Below, piece after piece: positions 60,068 through 64,000 of a DNA stretch of 64,000 nt (its first letter is position 1; the number at the start of each line of letters is the position of its first letter). The notes beneath the pieces were generated by a model. It saw nothing but the letters and a program-made list of their open reading frames with translations. It ran no database searches and was not told where the DNA came from. Source of the DNA: Pseudoxanthomonas suwonensis (GTDB lineage Bacteria > Pseudomonadota > Gammaproteobacteria > Xanthomonadales > Xanthomonadaceae); NCBI RefSeq assembly GCF_010093235.1, contig NZ_PDWP01000004.1, positions 83,658 through 147,657 on the forward strand, given 5' to 3'. A program made the position numbers and the translations under genes.

Positions 60068-60451
60068 ATGCCACACCACAGCCGCCTCAGCACCCTGGTG
60101 ATCGACTGCAGGGTCGACGACCTGCGCCCTGCGCTGGAGTTCTGGAGCGCCGCGCTGGGCAAGCCCATCGCCGAGCCGGACGAGGATGGCGACGGCCGCT
60201 ACGCGGTGCTGGCCACCGATGACGACGAACCCCTCATCCTCCTGCAGAAGGTCACGCATGAATCCCGCGTGCACCTGGACATCGAAAGCGACGACGTCGA
60301 TGCCGAAGCCGACCGGCTCGTGCGCTTGGGCGCGCGCAAGATCGCCTTCGTCAAGCGCTGGTGGGTGATGGAGGCACCGAGCGGGCATCGCTTCTGCGTG
60401 GTGCGGGTCCAGCGCGAACGCTCCCGCCGGCCCTTCAATGCCTGGGAGTGA
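60068..60451 (+). CDS. VOC-family (glyoxalase superfamily) protein
   Basis: A 127-residue single-module VOC protein with the two beta-alpha-beta-beta-beta halves, STLVIDCRVDDLRPALEFWSAALG at the start and VHLDIESDDVDAEADRLVRLGA with MEAPSGHRFCVVRVQ in the second half. Members include dioxygenases, isomerases and antibiotic-binding proteins; the function here is unknown. ATG 60068 lies seven bases after AGGAG, whereas ATG 60062 would be only one base away, so 60068 is chosen. It follows the inverted-repeat element and is convergent with the MBL-fold gene. Confidence 0.82.
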   Translation: MPHHSRLSTLVIDCRVDDLRPALEFWSAALGKPIAEPDEDGDGRYAVLATDDDEPLILLQKVTHESRVHLDIESDDVDAEADRLVRLGARKIAFVKRWWVMEAPSGHRFCVVRVQRERSRRPFNAWE

Positions 60452-60463
60452 GGGCCACGCGGC

Positions 60464-61417
60464 TCAGCCGCGGCGGCGGCTGCGGTCCAGCCAGATCTCC
60501 AGGCCCTGGGCGTTGAGTTCGATGTCCATGCCCAGCAGGTCCAGCACGCCGGCTTCGTCCATCGGCACCCGGTGCGCCTGGGCACGCTCCAGGTAGTACT
60601 CCGACAGGGCCGCGACCAGCGCGCGGTGGCGGTCGGCGCCGCCGTCGCAGGCCTGGGCCAGGGAGACCATGGCGTCGATCTGCTCGTGCAGGTCCGCGGC
60701 CAGGCGGCGGACCTCCCGTACCGGTCCGTAGTGGGTCAGGTACATCACCTCCGGCCCGGCTTCGAGCATGCGCCGGATCGAGGCCTGCATCGCCTCGGGC
60801 TCGAACTGCACCGGCGAGGAGGTCGGCAGGATGAAGGCACCGGCGTCGCTGTCCAGCTGCCGGTAGGACAGGCCGAAGGTGTCGCCGGTGAACCAGCCGC
60901 GGCTGCGTTCGTCCCAGATGCACATGTGGTGGCGTGCATGGCCGGGCGTGTCCAGGCAGCGCAGGACGCGCCCGCCCAGCTCGATGACATGGCCATCCCC
61001 GGCCGCCACCACGCGCTCCTCCGGTACAGGCAGCAGCTGGCCGTAGTGGCGCGCGAATTCCTCCTCGCCGTACACCGCGGTGGCACCGGCCACCAGCCGT
61101 TGCGGATCGACCATGTGCGGCGCCGCGCGCGGATGCGCGACCAGCTGCGCGTTGGGCAGCTGCTGCATCAGCAGGCCCGCGCCACCGGCGTGGTCGAGGT
61201 GGGCATGGGTCAGCACCACCCAGTCCACCGCATCGGTACCCAGGCCCGCGTCCGCCAGCGCCTGCAGCAGCAGCGGCACGCTGTGGTTGGTCCCGCAGTC
61301 GACGAAAGCCGCCCTGCCCTGCTCGACCACCAGGTAGGCGGCGCCGAAGGAAGGCCGGACGTACCCGGTGTCGAGGGTATGGATGCCGTGCGTGGCCGCC
61401 GACTGCTGCTGCCGCAT
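60464..61417 (-). CDS. MBL-fold metallohydrolase
   Basis: A 317-residue metallo-beta-lactamase-fold hydrolase with the metal motif HAHLDH (His71, His73, Asp75, His76), then TPGHARHHMCIWD (third His) and FTGDTFG (bridging Asp), and a final His in YLTHYGPV. It has a C-terminal helical extension of about 80 residues, like thiol-dependent hydrolases and quorum-signal hydrolases. The substrate is not assigned. It is convergent with the VOC gene; the 140 bp upstream, before the small membrane gene, show nothing recognisable. Confidence 0.85.
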   Translation of the reverse strand: MRQQQSAATHGIHTLDTGYVRPSFGAAYLVVEQGRAAFVDCGTNHSVPLLLQALADAGLGTDAVDWVVLTHAHLDHAGGAGLLMQQLPNAQLVAHPRAAPHMVDPQRLVAGATAVYGEEEFARHYGQLLPVPEERVVAAGDGHVIELGGRVLRCLDTPGHARHHMCIWDERSRGWFTGDTFGLSYRQLDSDAGAFILPTSSPVQFEPEAMQASIRRMLEAGPEVMYLTHYGPVREVRRLAADLHEQIDAMVSLAQACDGGADRHRALVAALSEYYLERAQAHRVPMDEAGVLDLLGMDIELNAQGLEIWLDRSRRRG

Positions 61418-61557
61418 GGGTAGGACTGCGTGGGGTGATGCGGCCAGCCTAGTCAGCCCCCACCGGCGGGACGATCCGGCTTTGGTCGTAGTGACACAGG
61501 CGCCAAGTGCGCGCTGTCACGCTTCTCCGCGGCCCGCTCCGGCCCGCGGACGTCCTC

Positions 61558-61869
61558 TCAGGCCTGCGGCGTCCAGCGCGCGGACAGGCGCATGCGCAGC
61601 ACGATGGCCACTGCCAGCACCGCCAGGAAAGCGCCGTAGGCGTAGAGCACCGCCAGCACCTGGCGCCAGATCGGACCAGCGCCGTGCCAGGCCACTCCCT
61701 CGTGGTAGCCCCAGTGCATGCCGGCCACGCTCAGCACAAGGGCCAGCAGCAGCACGATGGCGTCGAAGCGCCGGCGCGCCGGCGTGCGCGGCGCGCGCGG
61801 GAACAGCCAGTACAGGCCGCCAAGCACCGCGAACCAGGGCAGGAACAGCAGCAGCGACAGCCAGGCCAT
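61558..61869 (-). CDS. Small membrane protein, 103 aa
   Basis: Not assigned to a family. Three membrane helices are seen: MAWLSLLLFLPWFAVLGGLYWLF, FDAIVLLLALVLSVAGMHWGY, and VLAVLYAYGAFLAVLAVAIVLRM. The start codon shares one base with the trpS stop (TGATG), so translation is coupled. The conserved-looking HWGYHEG loop between helices 2 and 3 may be functional. Similar small proteins follow trpS in related genomes, by recollection only. Confidence 0.75.
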   Translation of the reverse strand: MAWLSLLLFLPWFAVLGGLYWLFPRAPRTPARRRFDAIVLLLALVLSVAGMHWGYHEGVAWHGAGPIWRQVLAVLYAYGAFLAVLAVAIVLRMRLSARWTPQA

Positions 61870-63236
61870 CAGCTGGCCTCGGCCTCGGCCAGCTGGCGCA
61901 GGGCCTCGATCACCGCATCCACGCCGGCCACGCCCTCGCCCAGCGTACCCACGCGCTCGCCCATCAGGCCCACCGCGCCCTGCTCCAGCGCATGCAGCGC
62001 GTTGACACCCTCGCGGCGCAGGCGGGCGATGCGCTCGCCTGCTTCGCGCGGCGATTCCGAGCCGTCGCCCTGCAGCAGCACGCGACCCTCGGCATCGACC
62101 AGCTTGAAGTGGAAACGGCCATCGGCCTCGCGGTACTGCTTGAATTGCGGCAGGCGCGCGGCGGGCTTCTTCTTCTTTTCCGCCGCCTGGGTGACCGCCA
62201 CCTGGAAGCCGCCCAGGCCCACCGCACGCTGCAGGCCGTCGAGCAGCGGCACGGTGATGTCGCGGGCCTTGCGCGCGCCTTCCTGCAGGATCTCCTCCAG
62301 CTGCGCCGGCTTTGCGACCAGCTGTGCGTACTGTTCGCGCATCGGCGCCACCGCCTCCTCGATGCGGGCCACCAGGCGCTGCTTGGCGTCGCCCCAACCG
62401 ATGCCCTCGGCGAAGGCGTGGCGCATCTCCTCGGCCTGTTCCGGAGTGGAGAAGGCCTGGTACAGCTGGAACAGGGCCGAGCCCTCGGTGTCCTTGGGCT
62501 CGCCCGGTGCGCGCGAGTCGGTGACGATCGACATCACCAGGCGCTTGAGTTCGGCCGGCGGTGCGAACAGCGGGATGGTGTTGTCGTAGCTCTTGGACAT
62601 CTTGCGGCCATCCAGGCCCGGCAGGGTGGCCACGTTCTCGTCGACCTGCACCTCCGGCAGCACCAGCGGCTCGCCGGACTGGCCGGTGGCCTCGCGCCAG
62701 GCCTCGCCGTAGAGGTGGTTGAAGCGCTGGCCGATGTCGCGCGCCATCTCGATATGCTGGATCTGGTCGCGACCCACCGGCACGCGGTGCGCGCCGAAGG
62801 CGAGGATGTCGGCGGCCATCAGCACCGGGTACATGTACAGGCCGGCGGTGACCCCGGCATCCGGGTCTTCGCCCGCTTCCATGTTCTTGTCGACCGCGGC
62901 CTTGTAGGCGTGGGCGCGGTTGAGCAGGCCCTTGGCGGTGACGCAGGTCAGCAGCCAGGTCAGCTGCGGGATCTCGGGAATGTCCGACTGCCGGTAGAAC
63001 ACGACCTTGTGCGGATCCAGGCCGCAGGCCAGCCAGGTCGCGGCGATCTCCAGGCGCGAACGCGCAACGCGCCGCGGATCGTCGGCCTTGATCAGGGCGT
63101 GGTAGTCGGCCAGGAAGAAGAAGCTCTCCACCCCGGGCGCGCGCGAGGCGGCGATGGCGGGACGGATGGCGCCGGCGTAGTTGCCCAGGTGAGGGGTGCC
63201 GGTGGTGGTGATGCCGGTGAGGACGCGGACGGTCAT
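61869..63236 (-). CDS. trpS: Tryptophanyl-tRNA synthetase with C-terminal extension
   Basis: Charges tRNA-Trp. The 455-residue protein carries the HIGH-like motif TGTPHLGNYAGAIRPAI near the N-terminus and KMSKS in GRKMSKSYDN. The catalytic part ends at about residue 350. After a lysine-rich linker (AAEKKKKPAARLPQ) comes a segment FHFKLVDAEGRVLLQGDG plus SPREAGERIARLR (about 375-410) that resembles a DUF1508/YegP-like module, and a final helical part. E. coli TrpS has only 334 residues. A small membrane gene overlaps its stop codon. Confidence 0.94.
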   Translation of the reverse strand: MTVRVLTGITTTGTPHLGNYAGAIRPAIAASRAPGVESFFFLADYHALIKADDPRRVARSRLEIAATWLACGLDPHKVVFYRQSDIPEIPQLTWLLTCVTAKGLLNRAHAYKAAVDKNMEAGEDPDAGVTAGLYMYPVLMAADILAFGAHRVPVGRDQIQHIEMARDIGQRFNHLYGEAWREATGQSGEPLVLPEVQVDENVATLPGLDGRKMSKSYDNTIPLFAPPAELKRLVMSIVTDSRAPGEPKDTEGSALFQLYQAFSTPEQAEEMRHAFAEGIGWGDAKQRLVARIEEAVAPMREQYAQLVAKPAQLEEILQEGARKARDITVPLLDGLQRAVGLGGFQVAVTQAAEKKKKPAARLPQFKQYREADGRFHFKLVDAEGRVLLQGDGSESPREAGERIARLRREGVNALHALEQGAVGLMGERVGTLGEGVAGVDAVIEALRQLAEAEAS

Positions 63237-63334
63237 GGTGCGGGCAGTCGGGGAAACATGCCGATTCTACTCCCTGCCCGCCACGGCCCCATGCGGCGCC
63301 GGCCCGGGGCCGCACGCGGCGGCGGCACGACGCG

Positions 63335-63372
63335 GAAAAGCCCGGGCCGGCGGAGGGCCGGACCCGGGCTTG
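63335..63372 (-). terminator. Intrinsic terminator of csbD
   Basis: On the minus strand, AAGCCCGGGTCCGGCC and GGCCGGCCCGGGCTT-type arms form a long GC stem around a short loop, followed by TTTT; it begins about 20 bases after the csbD stop. The opposite strand is less suitable. Confidence 0.8.
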
Positions 63373-63390
63373 GGCATGGACTACCGCCGC

Positions 63391-63606
63391 TCAGTGGCGG
63401 TACTTCTGGTCCAGGGTCTTCTCGAAATCGCGGATCTCGCGCTCGGCATGATCCTTCTCCCAGCCGTAGCGCTCCTGCAGCTTGCCGGCCAGGTACTCGG
63501 CATTGCCCTCGGCCACGTCGAACACGTCGTCGGTGAGGTCGCCCCACTTGGCCTTCATCTGGCCCTTCAGCTGCTTCCAGTTGCCAGCGATGATGTCGCG
63601 GTTCAT
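63391..63606 (-). CDS. CsbD-like stress protein
   Basis: A 71-residue hydrophilic helical protein of the CsbD family: [22 protein letters not shown] is the typical N-terminus, and [19 protein letters not shown] the C-terminal half. CsbD-like proteins are made in general stress in many bacteria; their molecular role is unknown. AAGGAGCACGC precedes the ATG. A hairpin AACCCGGC/GCCGGGTT (63632-63651) lies in its upstream region. An intrinsic terminator follows. Confidence 0.9.
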   Translation of the reverse strand: MNRDIIAGNWKQLKGQMKAKWGDLTDDVFDVAEGNAEYLAGKLQERYGWEKDHAEREIRDFEKTLDQKYRH

Positions 63607-63758
63607 GCGTGCTCCTTGGTTGGGGGATCGGAACCCGGCGCCTGCCGGGTTGGTGACAGCATCGCAATGCCCGCGTTCGCTGCGGGTCCGTTGCGCGTCA
63701 ATGCGCGGTTAGACCGCTTAACGCTTCCCCACCACCGCCCGCCCCTCGGCAAAAAAAA

Positions 63759-64000
63759 GGGTTCTTCTCCCAACTAAGGGGAGAGAGGCACACGGCCGAC
63801 CCGGCAGACTTGCTGGTGTCGAAGCAACAAACTGGGGCCGGCCGTGGCCGAGTTGGATTGTATGTCCCCGCTGGGAGGCTGGGCGGGATATGGCGTAAGC
63901 CGCTGGCATCGCGAGCCGCGCGGCGGCCAACGCTGGCTGGTGATCGAGCTTGATCCGCAGGAGGGCGTGCGGCGTTGCTGCAGCGGCTGCGGCCAGCCCG
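63759..64000 (+). mobile_element. Probable left end of an ISL3-family insertion sequence (partial)
   Basis: From a run of eight adenines onward the sequence changes in character: GGGTTCTTCTCCC begins at 63759 and a transposase-like frame starts at 63844. GGGTTCTTCTCCC may be the outer end of the terminal inverted repeat, but the right end lies outside the window, so neither the repeat nor a target duplication can be confirmed. Confidence 0.5.
63844..64000 (+). CDS. ISL3-family transposase, N-terminal fragment (cut by window end)
   Basis: The frame opens at GTG 63844 (or ATG 63862) and runs off the window after 52 codons. It reads LGGWAGYGVSRWHRE, then QRWLVIELDPQEG and the start of a zinc ribbon, CCSGCGQP. 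This matches the N-terminal zinc-finger region of ISL3 transposases. Whether the gene is intact cannot be seen. Confidence 0.7.
   Translation, partial: MAELDCMSPLGGWAGYGVSRWHREPRGGQRWLVIELDPQEGVRRCCSGCGQP

Noticed and set aside
63607..63758. tRNA or small RNA gene upstream of csbD
   Set aside because: Only one short GC hairpin (63632-63651) is seen; no cloverleaf and no clear promoter-terminator pair.

Overview
The window is very GC-rich chromosomal DNA, densely packed with genes on both strands. GTG and TTG starts and ATGA/GTGA gene overlaps are common. Gene content points to a gammaproteobacterium of the Xanthomonadaceae/Lysobacteraceae (Lysobacter, Luteimonas, Pseudoxanthomonas or Stenotrophomonas type): fabA-fabB, trpE-trpG near rpe, hppD-hmgA beside a MarR regulator, a Gram-positive-like E1alpha/E1beta/E2 operon beside kynA, and a TrpRS with a C-terminal extension. 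This placement is inferred from recalled family resemblance and gene order, not from a search.

Layout. 1-9.3 kb: the 3' end of an alcohol dehydrogenase-like gene, bioD, msrC, a cobalamin riboswitch with btuB, a DUF885 peptidase-like gene, dinB and the unsaturated fatty acid pair fabA-fabB. 9.4-14.7 kb: a secreted amidohydrolase, oligopeptidase A, a cysteine synthase-like PLP enzyme and a small unknown gene. 14.8-20.5 kb: a three-gene operon for an SMC-like complex (JetA/MksF kleisin, JetB/MksE, JetC/MksB ATPase) without a recognisable JetD/MksG nuclease. 20.5-25.2 kb: a second cobalamin riboswitch with metE, then glmS.

25.3-33.2 kb is the most unusual part. It is a one-directional cluster encoding a periplasmic adaptor, an ABC ATPase, two FtsX/MacB-like permeases, a small membrane ORF, an NtrC-type response regulator and a histidine kinase with almost no periplasmic loop. 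A near-consensus sigma-54 promoter lies before the adaptor gene with a cluster of dyads upstream of it. A 12-unit heptanucleotide array with inverted copies separates the adaptor from the ATPase. The cluster looks like a self-regulated, transporter-sensing exporter module.

33.2-41.8 kb: a GNAT gene coupled to glmU, gtrA, trpE-trpG, a YegS-like lipid kinase, rpe, a small DnaJ-domain membrane protein, purC and an Mpo1-like protein. 41.8-47.9 kb: a complete Mrp-type Na+/H+ antiporter operon with MrpA and MrpB fused. 47.9-56 kb: a CaCA exchanger, a lipoprotein, the homogentisate pathway (hppD, hmgA, MarR regulator), a thioredoxin-like lipoprotein coupled to a POT peptide transporter, and kynA. 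56-64 kb: the 2-oxoacid dehydrogenase operon, a 100-bp inverted-repeat element, a VOC protein, an MBL-fold hydrolase, trpS with a small membrane gene, csbD, and the first bases of an ISL3-like transposase at the right edge.

Functional links: B12 status controls uptake (btuB) and the B12-independent methionine synthase (metE) through two separate riboswitches. Aromatic amino acid synthesis (trpEG) and breakdown (kynA, hppD, hmgA) are both present. GlmS and GlmU supply UDP-GlcNAc. No tRNA, rRNA or CRISPR array was seen.
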